A DNA stretch of 37,694 nucleotides from Clostridiales bacterium (GTDB lineage Bacteria; Bacillota; Clostridia; Lachnospirales; Lachnospiraceae): contig JAJQDV010000001.1 of the NCBI GenBank assembly GCA_021202015.1, positions 1-37,694 on the forward strand. Direction: 5' to 3'. Below, in pieces: positions 29,052 through 37,511 of this stretch. The notes under the pieces were generated by a model, which worked only from the letters and a program-made list of their open reading frames with translations, was not told the DNA's origin and made no database searches. Made by a program: the position numbers and the translations under genes. Position 1 is the first letter of the stretch, and the number at the start of each line of letters is the position of its first letter.

Positions 29052-29873
29052 TTAGAACTCGATATAATCCAGATTCAGCGACTCTCCCGCAATCTCAACA
29101 TCGATATCTCTCTTATGACCGTCCGCGTCAATACTGATCACATACTTGCCGTCATCCAGGCCGTCGAATTTGAAATCACCGAAGAAGTTCGTCTTCTGCG
29201 ACTCGATCAGCTTGCCATCCTGGCGAAGCTCAATGGTAGCGCCCTCATAACAGTCTCTGTCAATAAGAATGCCGCCGGCTACAAAGTTCTTGGTGAACTT
29301 GAAGAGATTCTTATAGTATACATGCGGATTCAGTCCCAGCTCCGGTCTGTAGACCTCAAGCTTCTCCGTCTCAATCATCGCTCCCATCTCTACCGGATCA
29401 AGGTGATATGCCTGCAGAGCCTTTGTCGGGCAGGAATGAACGCATCTCGGAACACCGGGCGTCCAGTCCGGATCATCCAGAAGATGTGCACACATGGTGC
29501 ATTTCTGCGCAACACATTTCTCCTCGTTGTAATAAACAGCTCCGTAAGGACACATGTCCGCGACTTCCTTCTTGCCTCTGGCCTTGTCCATATCAATCAG
29601 GACGATGCCGTCATCCCTCCTGGTAGCGTAACCGGCTGCCACAAGCGGACATTTCTCACAATGCTGGCAGGGCATGGTAAGATAAATATAATCATTGCGC
29701 GCGTATCTGCCGCGCTCTCTTCGCATTACGTTTACCCAGCGATGTCCGTGACGCGGCTGAGACTCGGTATAACCCGGCCATTCATTTCCTACGTGCTCAT
29801 CTTTGCAGGACATGAGGCAGTTGTTGCAGTCATGACACCATCTGACATCGTGTACTAAATACCACTGTTTCAT
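29052..29873 (-). CDS. bthL: Pyrogallol-phloroglucinol transhydroxylase, Fe-S (beta) subunit
   Basis: This 273-residue electron-transfer subunit is close to the 274 residues I recall for the Pelobacter enzyme. The N-terminal part has Cys clusters of the DMSO-reductase beta family for three 4Fe-4S centres: CHDCNNCLMSC (residues 13-23), CQHCEKC, CPYGAVYYNEEKC, CTMC and CVHSC. The last 75 residues (from VAGGILIDRDCYEGATIEL) form a transthyretin- or Ig-like beta domain, which is characteristic of the transhydroxylase beta subunit and absent from ordinary DmsB/NrfC proteins. No signal peptide is present, so it acts in the cytoplasm. It starts at 29873 after AGGAG and follows athL by 33 bases. Confidence 0.92.
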   Translation of the reverse strand: MKQWYLVHDVRWCHDCNNCLMSCKDEHVGNEWPGYTESQPRHGHRWVNVMRRERGRYARNDYIYLTMPCQHCEKCPLVAAGYATRRDDGIVLIDMDKARGKKEVADMCPYGAVYYNEEKCVAQKCTMCAHLLDDPDWTPGVPRCVHSCPTKALQAYHLDPVEMGAMIETEKLEVYRPELGLNPHVYYKNLFKFTKNFVAGGILIDRDCYEGATIELRQDGKLIESQKTNFFGDFKFDGLDDGKYVISIDADGHKRDIDVEIAGESLNLDYIEF

Positions 29874-29906
29874 CTCTTATTCTCCTTTCCTGGAGTATCC
29901 GCGGGA

Positions 29907-32507
29907 TTAATAAATCTCGTAGATACCTCCGTCCCATTTTTCAACTTCAACCTGAGCACTGTTCGGCGCCATACCGCACGCATACTTGGACATATAACGA
30001 TCCGGTGTAAGGATATTCACGCAGCCGCCGCGGTCTGCGGAGCATCCCGGTTTGCCGAGCGGAGCATACTCCGCGCAGGACTCATAGGAATGAACGGTAC
30101 CGGGCTGTACACGCTCGCCAACCTGTGCACAGAGAATAACGGATCCTCTGTCGTTGAACGCGCGGACCAGATCGCCATCCTTGATGCCACGAGCCTCCGC
30201 ATCAATTGAATTCATGCGGATGATCCAGTAATACCAGCCGTCAACCAGTACACGGTGATCCTTGATGTCCAGCATGAAGGAATCCTTCGCGTCGCCCATT
30301 GTATGGAAAGAGAATCTGGGATGAGGTGAAAGCATGCCCAGAGGATACTTCTTCGCAACCTCCGCGTGCCAGCTCTCCCAGGCCGGTACATACTTATGCA
30401 TGGCCGGACGATATTCATCTATATAACCCTGCTCCTCAAAGCGGGTCAGACTGGTAGAGATAAACTCAATCTTACCTGTCGTTGTCTGAAGGCCTTTCAG
30501 TCCGACCGACTGGTTCGGAGCGGGACCCCAGTCCGGAGTATCGCGCTCACGGTTCTCCGCAAACCAGCGGAACGCAACCGTCTTCTTGCGGTTCGGATTG
30601 ATCGGGACGACCATATAGCCCTTCTTGAAGAAATCATCAAACGTCATAACCTGCGGGCAGTCCGTCGCGTTGTAATACTGTCTTACCCAGTCCAGCTCGT
30701 CCTTGCCCTCGGTAAAGATATCGTAAATACCGAGCTTCTTGGACATCAGCGCGTAGATCTCATAATCGGACATGGACTCGCCGAGCGGCTCGATACACTT
30801 CGCCTGCAGGGAGATTACACGGTTGTTGGCCGTCTGATATGTATCCGGAATATAACCGGAGCAGTTGCCGAACTCGGAGATATCCCAACGCTCATAGTTC
30901 GTGCAGGCCGGAAGGATAACGTCGGCGAACATAACCTCGCCCTCGTTCCAGATCGACTGGCTCACAACAAACTCCAGCGTATCGGAGTGATACATCTTCG
31001 CATAGCGGTTCGTCGCGGTCATCGTACCGATGTGCGGTCCGCCGTACTTCCAGTACATCTTGATCTTGCCGTAACCCGGAGCAGGATACTGATACGGATG
31101 CATCTGCGCCTCAATGGAAGCACCGCAGAATCCCTTGCCGTACCACTCGAACTTGCCGTTCATCAGGCACTCCGGAATCTTCAGACGCGGGATGTGCTGG
31201 CCGGCCTCCCAGTTCACCTTTACCGGCGCGGGGAAGGTCGTACGTCCGTCGAACATACGCCATGCAAACTTATATCCTGCCGCGGAGTTCACGCAGTCGC
31301 CAGAGATACCGCCGTCCGCGTAGCCCGGGAAGAAGAAATCATAATCTACGGGAACACCCTGTGTAGTAGACCAGATGTTGGAACCCGGCTTGCCCATACC
31401 CTGCATCGTGGCGAGAGCGATCATGCCTCGTGTCCACTCAATACCATGGGTCGCACGACATGCGCCTCCCCAGCCGCCGAGTCCGCCGGCCGCAAGGTAG
31501 GTGTTCTTCTTCGCCCATTCACGCGCAAGCGCGCGGATCTCACAGGCGGGAACACCGGACTCTTTCTCAGCCCACTCACAGGTCTTCGGGTAATTGTCCT
31601 CACCCTTACCTAATACATACTCTGCCCACTCCTCAAAACCGTAAGCATGAGTCGCAACATATTCTTTGTCATAGGTACCCTCGGTAAGCCAGGTGTACGC
31701 GATCGCGAAAGAAATCGCGTGGTCTGTACCGACCTTCGGCGACATCCACTTCATCCCCCACATATTCGCGGAATGGTTGAAGAAAGGATCGATAAATACC
31801 ATCTGAACGCCCAGCTCATCCAGCCAGCGGCGTCTGATATGGGACTCGTACGCAGCGTACAGTCCGCTGTTTACCTCGGGGTCGGAGGACCAGAATACGA
31901 TCAGGTCTGCATACTTCAGACCATCCTCGAGCAGGTCGTACTGCTCCGGATTTCCAAGCCTCCAGGAGAATCCCCACATATGCATGCCGCCCCAGTGCCA
32001 GCCTTCCCAGCTGTCCGGGTTATGATCCGCATAGGTGAATCCCATGAGGTTCATGAAACGGAAATAGGTAGAGTGTCGGTAACCTACGTTGCCCCACAGG
32101 TGGTGGGAAGACGGCGTGGACATGATTCCGGCCGGTCCGACCTCTCTCTTGATCCGGTTGATCTCGTTTGCCACAATATCAGTGGCCTCGTCCCAGGTAA
32201 TCCTCTCATATCCCGAAATACCGCGGTTCTGGATATTCCGCTCACCGTTCGGATCGAAGTCAACACGCTTCATCGGATACAGGTTACGACGGTCAGAATA
32301 GATCATGGACTTCTGTCCGGCGGTAAACGGCTGAATGGTCGTATACCTGGGCGCCTTGAATACTCTGCCTCTCGCCTCGATTGTCCAGCCTTCCGGATCG
32401 GTCTCATCAAAATCCATCGGTGTGATCCGGATGATCTTTCCATCCTTCACATATACGAACACCGGACCGCCGGTACTGGAGTTAGTTAAACGCATTTCGC
32501 CTTGCAT
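29907..32507 (-). CDS. athL: Pyrogallol-phloroglucinol transhydroxylase, molybdenum (alpha) subunit
   Basis: This Mo-bis-MGD enzyme of the DMSO-reductase family moves a hydroxyl group so that pyrogallol becomes phloroglucinol. At 866 residues it is near the Pelobacter acidigallici subunit. Using remembered active-site residues of that structure (His144, Tyr152, Arg153, Asp174, Mo-ligand Ser175, Trp176, Trp354, Tyr404, Cys557), matching residues occur here as His135, Tyr143, Arg144, Asp165, Ser166, Trp167, Trp346, Tyr396 and Cys549, at a constant offset of 8-9. The N-terminus lacks the usual Fe-S Cys motif and a Tat signal, as in that enzyme. The start at 32507 follows AGGAGG. Its promoter carries the shared palindrome, and a LysR gene lies upstream. 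Confidence 0.93.
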   Translation of the reverse strand: MQGEMRLTNSSTGGPVFVYVKDGKIIRITPMDFDETDPEGWTIEARGRVFKAPRYTTIQPFTAGQKSMIYSDRRNLYPMKRVDFDPNGERNIQNRGISGYERITWDEATDIVANEINRIKREVGPAGIMSTPSSHHLWGNVGYRHSTYFRFMNLMGFTYADHNPDSWEGWHWGGMHMWGFSWRLGNPEQYDLLEDGLKYADLIVFWSSDPEVNSGLYAAYESHIRRRWLDELGVQMVFIDPFFNHSANMWGMKWMSPKVGTDHAISFAIAYTWLTEGTYDKEYVATHAYGFEEWAEYVLGKGEDNYPKTCEWAEKESGVPACEIRALAREWAKKNTYLAAGGLGGWGGACRATHGIEWTRGMIALATMQGMGKPGSNIWSTTQGVPVDYDFFFPGYADGGISGDCVNSAAGYKFAWRMFDGRTTFPAPVKVNWEAGQHIPRLKIPECLMNGKFEWYGKGFCGASIEAQMHPYQYPAPGYGKIKMYWKYGGPHIGTMTATNRYAKMYHSDTLEFVVSQSIWNEGEVMFADVILPACTNYERWDISEFGNCSGYIPDTYQTANNRVISLQAKCIEPLGESMSDYEIYALMSKKLGIYDIFTEGKDELDWVRQYYNATDCPQVMTFDDFFKKGYMVVPINPNRKKTVAFRWFAENRERDTPDWGPAPNQSVGLKGLQTTTGKIEFISTSLTRFEEQGYIDEYRPAMHKYVPAWESWHAEVAKKYPLGMLSPHPRFSFHTMGDAKDSFMLDIKDHRVLVDGWYYWIIRMNSIDAEARGIKDGDLVRAFNDRGSVILCAQVGERVQPGTVHSYESCAEYAPLGKPGCSADRGGCVNILTPDRYMSKYACGMAPNSAQVEVEKWDGGIYEIY

Positions 32508-32659
32508 GGCTAAACCTCCTTTTAATATTGTAATAATTTACTGTATCCTTCAAAGCGCCGGCAGGCCTGAGTAGAGGATGGCTCTGCGCGCCTCATCCGG
32601 ATACAGCTGTTTCTGAAAGGATTGCGCAATAACACACCCGCAGTCCCCTTCTGAAAAGC

Positions 32660-32690
32660 ATTGTAAGCTGTATTGTCACCATACAGTCAA
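32660..32690 (-). promoter_or_regulatory. athL-bthL promoter with shared palindromic operator
   Basis: On the minus strand TTGACT (32685-32690) and TACAAT (32660-32665) are 19 bases apart. The spacer is filled by CTGTATGGTGACAATACAG (32668-32686), with one mismatched pair in the palindrome. It lies about 150 bases before the athL start codon. Confidence 0.8.
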
Positions 32691-32708
32691 GAGGAAAATT
32701 CCAGAATT

Positions 32709-33626
32709 TCAGAAATCTCTCTTTGCATGGAGATTGGAATACTTCTGAGCATATATGTAAAAATCATTCAGCGCGGGATTTTTGTTCTTGTTCTTCCTGA
32801 CAAGCTGCATGGAAAGATACTTCTGAGGGACATCCTCCTCGATGGGAATGAACCGGAGGTTCATATTCGAAGTCACCTCATCCTCCTCAAACACCAGAGA
32901 TACGCCCTCTCCCATCTCAATCGCGAGGAGAAGCTCCTCAAAATCCTCAAACTGCGCCGTAATATGAGGCTCGAACCCGAATGCCGCACATATATTATGA
33001 AGGTAATCATCCTCCGGTTTCAGCTTCATGGGAAGATACTGCAAAAACGGGCTCTCCTTAAAATCGGAAAGCAAAACATCCTTCTTGTGAAACAGGGGAT
33101 GACTCTTGTGAATCACAATACCGACCCTCGAATAAAATAAGGTAACCTTCTCGACGCCCTGTACCATCTTGACATCATGATCCGCGATCAGGATCGCGTC
33201 ATAGTAGTCGTTCATCAGGCCCTCGACCAGCTTCCTCTGGGTACACCGCTCCTTCATGATCTGAATCTCCGGACGATCCTCGCGAAAACCGGACAGCACC
33301 TGAGAGATGTAGCTGTTGGACTTGATGTGCTCCTGGCAGCCGACTGAAATGCCCCCGCTGAACTTCTTGACGGAATTCTTCGCGCGGGCGAGCGCGTTGT
33401 TCCACTCGGTCACCATCTGGGAGAGTGTCTCTGCCAGCATCTGTCCCTGTATCGTCAGGCGTACGCCCTTCGTATTCCGGTCAAACAGCGCAAGGCCGAG
33501 CTCCTCCTCCAGAGAAGCAATCTGTCTGCTGATGTTCGACTGTGAAATAAAAAGTCCCTTTGCTGCCCTCGTGAAGCTCAGGTGTGTCGCGACCTCCAGA
33601 AAGCACTTTATCTGTAAATCAGTCAT
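32709..33626 (-). CDS. LysR-family transcription regulator
   Basis: This regulator has 305 residues. The N-terminal helix-turn-helix is FLEVATHLSFTRAAKGLFIS followed by QSNISRQIASLEEELGLALF, and the remaining 210 residues form the ligand-binding domain with a central SKSHPLF-like segment (HKSHPLFHKKDVLL). The start at 33626 has AAGGAG 12 bases upstream. It lies directly upstream of athL-bthL on the same strand and is divergent from the symporter operon. Its own promoter holds a perfect copy of the shared palindrome, so it appears to be regulated with, and possibly to regulate, the gallate genes. A phenolic effector is plausible but not shown. Confidence 0.93.
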   Translation of the reverse strand: MTDLQIKCFLEVATHLSFTRAAKGLFISQSNISRQIASLEEELGLALFDRNTKGVRLTIQGQMLAETLSQMVTEWNNALARAKNSVKKFSGGISVGCQEHIKSNSYISQVLSGFREDRPEIQIMKERCTQRKLVEGLMNDYYDAILIADHDVKMVQGVEKVTLFYSRVGIVIHKSHPLFHKKDVLLSDFKESPFLQYLPMKLKPEDDYLHNICAAFGFEPHITAQFEDFEELLLAIEMGEGVSLVFEEDEVTSNMNLRFIPIEEDVPQKYLSMQLVRKNKNKNPALNDFYIYAQKYSNLHAKRDF

Positions 33627-33705
33627 AATAAAATCGGTCTCCTTGAATCATGGTATTTGTAAAAATGTATAAGAACATAAAAATATTGAAATCTATTTTA
33701 TCTAT

Positions 33706-33734
33706 TTTATACTGTATAGTCACTATACAGTCAA
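33706..33734 (-). promoter_or_regulatory. lysR promoter with perfect shared palindrome
   Basis: On the minus strand TTGACT (33729-33734) and TATAAA (33706-33711) are 17 bases apart. CTGTATAGTGACTATACAG (33712-33730) is a perfect 8-bp inverted repeat around 3 bases, and the repeat extends one further base on each side. Confidence 0.85.
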
Positions 33735-33922
33735 TAACCATCTAAAACATCTAAAACAGATTCCCAAGACAGATTTTATTATACCACGAGTATACCAACA
33801 TGCGCTAGTGGCAATTATCCTAAAATATAATTTATTTATGACATATACGCATAACCTCTGCATGAATCTCACAATTAATTTCTTCCATATTTATATTATT
33901 TTATATAATTTTAACATTTGGG

Positions 33923-33953
33923 TTGACTGTATAGTTGGTATACACTGTAAAAT
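33923..33953 (+). promoter_or_regulatory. Symporter operon promoter with shared palindromic operator
   Basis: TTGACT (33923-33928) and TAAAAT (33948-33953) are 19 bases apart. CTGTATAGTTGGTATACAC (33927-33945) fills the spacer. ATTGAGTAGAGG follows the -10 box by six bases, as it also does at the TRAP promoter. Confidence 0.8.
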
Positions 33954-33995
33954 GACCTCATTGAGTAGAGGATTTTAGTTTAAGGAGGTTACTTT

Positions 33996-35561
33996 ATGGC
34001 ATTAGTAATTGCTATTGTGTACTTTGCTGTGCTGATCTTCATCGCCAGTATGTACTCAAGAAAACGAGTGAAATCCGCTGAGGATTTCGCGAACGCGGGC
34101 GGCGGCCTCGGATGGATCATGGTCACATTTTCCTTCGTACTCGCACCGCTCGGATCCGGCCACACGATGTCTCTCTGGGAGAAGGCAGCGGGCGCGGGCG
34201 GCATCACCAGCCTGGTGGACTTCACCGGTATCGGCGCGGGCGCCATGTGGTGGGCACTCGGCGCGGGCGGCGTGTTCCTTCCGATCGCCATGCTCTGGAT
34301 GGGACCCCTGTACAAGAAGATCGGCGAGCCGACGGCTCCGGCAGCGATCGGTAAGATTTTCGGTAAGAGGATGGGTTATTTCCATGCAGCGTTCCAGACC
34401 ATGACCTGGACCGGCATCGGCATGTCCGAGCTGGTAGCCATCGGTACCGCGATCTACACACTGTGTCAGGCCAGCGGCATCAACCTTGGTCTGTACGCAG
34501 CCATCATCCTCGGTTTTGTACTGATCATCTGCTACGTATTCTTCGGCGGTATGCTTCAGATGGCATGGCTGAACTGTATCAACGCAGTCGTAATGCTCGG
34601 CGCGTCCTACGCAGCCATCGGCATCATTGCAGTCAGCTATCTGTCCGACTACTTCGGCGCGGACATCGGCTTCTGGGCCGGCGTTAAGCAGGCTTATGAC
34701 GCAGCCGGATACAGCACTGTTCTGACACAGACCGGTACGATCACACAGCTTCCGATCTGGCTGTCGGTTATTATCCCGGTTATCGTATTACATACGACGG
34801 CGGGCGCCGTATCTCAGACCATGATGCAGCCGTTCTTCGCAGCGAAGAGCCAGAAGGACTGCCGCAAGGGCGTGTTCCTGGGCTGCTCCCTGAACATCAT
34901 GTCCAGCCTTCCGTGGATCTTCCTCGGCATCGCTGCCATGTCCATCCCGGCGATCTCCTCTGTCGTAGGCGCGAACGGTATCGAGGCTGTTCCGACCATC
35001 GCACAGCAGGGACTTCCGGTTCCGGCGATCGGACTTCTGATGGTTGCTCTCCTTTGCGCGACTCTGTCCACCGGCGGCGGCGTTGTTATGGCGAACTCGA
35101 ACGTTATCGCGAACGACATCGTCATCGGCTGCAACTGCCCGGACGCAGACCCTCAGAAGAAGCTTCGCATCAACAAGATCTGCATCATCGTTGCAGCGGC
35201 GATCATCCTTCCCGGAGCATTGATCATGGCGCACGAGTTCGTGTTCAACCTGTTCCTATGGGTGTTCTCCTTCGGTATGCCGGTCTTCGTGGTGTTTATC
35301 ATCGGATACAACTTCAAGGTCAGCCGAAAAGCAGCCTGGTGTACGGTTATCGTTACGTATATCCTGAACTGTATCTGGACGTTTGTTGACCTGTCCCCGT
35401 GGCTCGGCAGCGTATGGTCCATGAATATGTACATTACGATGGTTGCATCCGTTATCCTCGGCGTAGTCTTCCACCTGATCTTCAAGGGTGGACCTGCATG
35501 GAAGAAGACTCATGCGGACATCATCGCGGCGAACGACGCGAAAGAAGCACAGGTAGCATAA
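33996..35561 (+). CDS. Sodium:solute symporter family permease
   Basis: This is an integral membrane protein of 521 residues with about 13 predicted helices, of the SSS (sodium:solute symporter) family. Residues 28-60 (RKRVKSAEDFANAGGGLGW) are the typical segment after the first helix. The middle part includes QTMTWTGIGMSELVAIGTAI, FFGGMLQMAWLNCINAVVM and HTTAGAVSQTMMQPFFAAKS, which matches the core where sodium and substrate bind. AAGGAGGTTACTTT precedes the ATG. It is divergent from lysR and its promoter carries the shared palindrome, so it is a strong candidate for uptake of gallate or a related phenolic acid. Two tiny membrane protein genes follow at once. Confidence 0.92.
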   Translation: MALVIAIVYFAVLIFIASMYSRKRVKSAEDFANAGGGLGWIMVTFSFVLAPLGSGHTMSLWEKAAGAGGITSLVDFTGIGAGAMWWALGAGGVFLPIAMLWMGPLYKKIGEPTAPAAIGKIFGKRMGYFHAAFQTMTWTGIGMSELVAIGTAIYTLCQASGINLGLYAAIILGFVLIICYVFFGGMLQMAWLNCINAVVMLGASYAAIGIIAVSYLSDYFGADIGFWAGVKQAYDAAGYSTVLTQTGTITQLPIWLSVIIPVIVLHTTAGAVSQTMMQPFFAAKSQKDCRKGVFLGCSLNIMSSLPWIFLGIAAMSIPAISSVVGANGIEAVPTIAQQGLPVPAIGLLMVALLCATLSTGGGVVMANSNVIANDIVIGCNCPDADPQKKLRINKICIIVAAAIILPGALIMAHEFVFNLFLWVFSFGMPVFVVFIIGYNFKVSRKAAWCTVIVTYILNCIWTFVDLSPWLGSVWSMNMYITMVASVILGVVFHLIFKGGPAWKKTHADIIAANDAKEAQVA

Positions 35562-35574
35562 AGGAGGTTAGAGT

Positions 35575-35682
35575 ATGTGGGTATTACAGGATATTATCAC
35601 ACAGTATGTCATCGGAATTGTTCTTTGTACGATTATCTTCATCATCTGGAAGATCAATCATAAGGACACGAAATTATTATAA
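35575..35682 (+). CDS. 35-residue membrane protein, possible symporter partner 1
   Basis: This small gene begins 13 bases after the symporter stop codon and has AAAGGAGG upstream of its ATG. The product is one hydrophobic helix (YVIGIVLCTIIFIIW) after a short N-terminus MWVLQDIITQ, with a basic tail KINHKDTKLL. It is too short for most gene finders. Its position, spacing and ribosome binding site argue that it is translated with the symporter. I do not recognise a family. Confidence 0.75.
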   Translation: MWVLQDIITQYVIGIVLCTIIFIIWKINHKDTKLL

Positions 35683-35694
35683 GGAGGGATATAT

Positions 35695-35805
35695 ATGGGC
35701 GGAATTGCTACAGTTTCAGTATATCTTCTCTGCGTAGCGGTTGTACTCTTCATCATCTGCCTTGTAGGTGCGAAGAATCACAATATTCCGGATGAGGACG
35801 AATAA
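35695..35805 (+). CDS. 36-residue membrane protein, possible symporter partner 2
   Basis: This second small gene starts 12 bases after the first, with AAGGAGGG upstream. Its product has one helix (VSVYLLCVAVVLFIICLVGA) and an acidic tail NIPDEDE. The basic tail of partner 1 and the acidic tail of this one would suit pairing. The operon ends with a strong terminator 46 bases later. No known family is recognised. Confidence 0.75.
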   Translation: MGGIATVSVYLLCVAVVLFIICLVGAKNHNIPDEDE

Positions 35806-35851
35806 AACTGAATAAGAAACAGTATATAAAATCTTAACTACTCAAACGAAG

Positions 35852-35886
35852 AACCCGGCCGGGCACATTGCCCGGCCGGGTTTTGT
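35852..35886 (+). terminator. Terminator of the symporter operon
   Basis: AACCCGGCCGGGCA and TGCCCGGCCGGGTT form a perfect 14-bp GC-rich stem with the loop CAT, followed by TTGTTT. This is a textbook Rho-independent terminator. Confidence 0.93.
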
Positions 35887-35932
35887 TTCTCCTCTGGCTA
35901 CCAGTCTATACTTTTTATATACAAAAAATGAT

Positions 35933-35961
35933 TTGACTATATTGTTCTCATGTAGTATAAT
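35933..35961 (+). promoter_or_regulatory. Promoter of the Uma2 gene
   Basis: TTGACT (35933-35938) and TATAAT (35956-35961) are 17 bases apart. The spacer does not contain the shared palindrome. The leader to the start codon at 36146 would be about 178 bases and has no other gene. Confidence 0.75.
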
Positions 35962-36145
35962 GAACTCAAAGCATTGATTCTTTTTTGTAAATGATGTAGC
36001 TTCCTGCTTCTCATTTGCGCTCTGAACAATCTATTATCTGTCTTTCTGAGGGATTCATGCTTTTACACTTTCACATAAACTAAGCAGAGAATCCCAAATG
36101 ATGACAGTCGGATTCTCCGCGCAAAATGATTTCAGGAGGAACATT

Positions 36146-36784
36146 ATGGGAAATGCTTTAAAAAATGTTATGATTGAGAAAGAATCCGGTAATTTTAAAC
36201 GAACGGAAAAGAGGTATCCAACTATGCCCGGACTGGAAGGTTACAGAAAAATCGAGAAAATCGACGGTGTGATCTATGATATGTCACCATCCGCATCTGT
36301 CGGCCATGGGATTATTAACTGCAACATCCACTCTTCAATCAGCAGTCAGATGAAGGACAGAGTCTGCCGTGTCTTTATGGAAAATCTGGATTTTTATCTG
36401 GATGAGGATGAGTGGCTTGTGCCGGATATTATCATCGTCTGTGATCCGCGAGAGATCAAAAACGGAAGATATCGCGGCACGCCGAAATTCATAGTTGAGA
36501 TTTTAAGCCCTTCCACCGCCAGGCGGGACAGGCTTCTGAAAAAGAAAAAGTATGAATCCGCCGGGGTCGAGGAGCTGTGGCTCATTGAGCCGAAGGGCAG
36601 ATCCCTTGAGATCTATTATCTCCGTGACGAAAAATACGAACTGGAAGAGACTTATCTGCTTGAGGAGGACAAAGAGAACGAGGATTACAATGCCGACGCA
36701 CGAATCCGGCTGCGGGGGCTGCCGCATATCTCAATGGCTCTGGCAGATATATTTGAGAATTCTGAGTGGGGTTCCGGGAACTGA
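36146..36784 (+). CDS. Uma2 family (DUF820) putative restriction-endonuclease-fold protein
   Basis: This 212-residue protein belongs to the Uma2 family, which has a PD-(D/E)xK nuclease-like fold. The signatures are in order: KIDGVIYDMSPSASVGHG, VPDIIIVCDPREI (conserved Asp), KFIVEILSPSTARRDRL (conserved Glu) and KKKYESAGVEELWLIEP (conserved Lys and W-x-I-x-P). The family is abundant in cyanobacteria and Clostridia; its target is not known, and some members are carried by mobile elements. The start at 36146 follows AGGAGG by six bases; the frame is open to 36098 without support. Confidence 0.88.
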   Translation: MGNALKNVMIEKESGNFKRTEKRYPTMPGLEGYRKIEKIDGVIYDMSPSASVGHGIINCNIHSSISSQMKDRVCRVFMENLDFYLDEDEWLVPDIIIVCDPREIKNGRYRGTPKFIVEILSPSTARRDRLLKKKKYESAGVEELWLIEPKGRSLEIYYLRDEKYELEETYLLEEDKENEDYNADARIRLRGLPHISMALADIFENSEWGSGN

Positions 36785-36828
36785 ATACGTTTCTTTCAAA
36801 TTACCTCGATTAATTATGAAATATTTAT

Positions 36829-37227
36829 TTAGCTCAAATGCAATCGAGATTTAAGTGCATCCTGCAACACCTGTGAAAAATTAATATCCGCCAATACTGC
36901 CGCCTCATTTAACCACTCCGGTATGGTTAATGTTTTTCTGACAGATTTATTATTATACATTTTTCGATACGCAAGGGTATCGCACGGAATAAAATTCACA
37001 AACTCTCCTTTATTCAAAGATAAGTCCTCCGCTCTTGATGGCGTTGGTATAGAACGACCATCAATCTCATATCCATACAACACAAGAGCCAAAGCATCTT
37101 CCGCCATCAAAAGACTATCCGACATATCATCTCCACAAGTATAACATCCTTCCAAATCCGGAAACACCACAGAGTAACCTCCCTCTTCTTCCGGAGTAAA
37201 AATCGCCGGATATGCGTATCTTGCCAT
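36829..37227 (-). CDS. hicB: HicB-family antitoxin
   Basis: This 132-residue protein has the HicB N-terminal partial RNase-H-like fold (YPAIFTPEEEGGYSVVFPDLEGCYTCGD, about residues 6-33, then SLLMAEDALALVLYGYEIDG) and a C-terminal ribbon-helix-helix (VRKTLTIPEWLNEAAVLADINFSQVLQDAL) for DNA binding. HicB normally binds and neutralises the HicA mRNA interferase. GGGAG precedes the start at 37227. The hicA gene upstream is broken, so this copy may be an orphan antitoxin. Confidence 0.88.
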   Translation of the reverse strand: MARYAYPAIFTPEEEGGYSVVFPDLEGCYTCGDDMSDSLLMAEDALALVLYGYEIDGRSIPTPSRAEDLSLNKGEFVNFIPCDTLAYRKMYNNKSVRKTLTIPEWLNEAAVLADINFSQVLQDALKSRLHLS

Positions 37228-37268
37228 GCAAACATCTCCCTTCTATAAAACATATTACTCACATAGTA

Positions 37269-37424
37269 CTATCTCATCCCTGCATCTTTTAAAATATTGT
37301 TTGCAGTTCCTGTTTTAACTTCCCCCTTGTATCGTGGAACCGAAAATTGCTTATTCGTAATCGGACTATACCATATATCATGACTGCTTCCATTACGAAT
37401 TATACCCCACCTCCGAATAACATA
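37269..37424 (-). pseudogene. hicA: N-terminally truncated hicA toxin gene
   Basis: The minus-strand frame ending at 37269 encodes a clear HicA core: RNGSSHDIWYSPITNKQFSV, then PRYKGEVKTGTANNILKDAG, with the His, the GS(S)H motif and the C-terminal helix. An in-frame TGA (37425-37427) lies just upstream, and no ATG, GTG or TTG follows it before the core. The first dozen or so residues of a normal HicA, including its start, are therefore missing. A frameshift or base change near 37400-37425 is the likely cause. A non-standard ATT start at 37418 cannot be excluded. Confidence 0.7.
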
Positions 37425-37511
37425 TCAATTCCTAAAATTGTACGAATAAAAAATTGAATACTGTAAGAACTATGTTGAAAAGGGAAGATAAAACTGTGGA
37501 TAATAGACACA

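Noticed and set aside
30366-31613. A 415-residue open frame opposite athL
   Set aside because: It has no motif and no ribosome binding site, and it lies fully inside the well-supported athL gene on the other strand.
24202-33790. The 11-mer TATACCACGAG found at 24202 and again at 33780
   Set aside because: An 11-base match is expected many times by chance in a window of this size, and the two sites share no promoter position.
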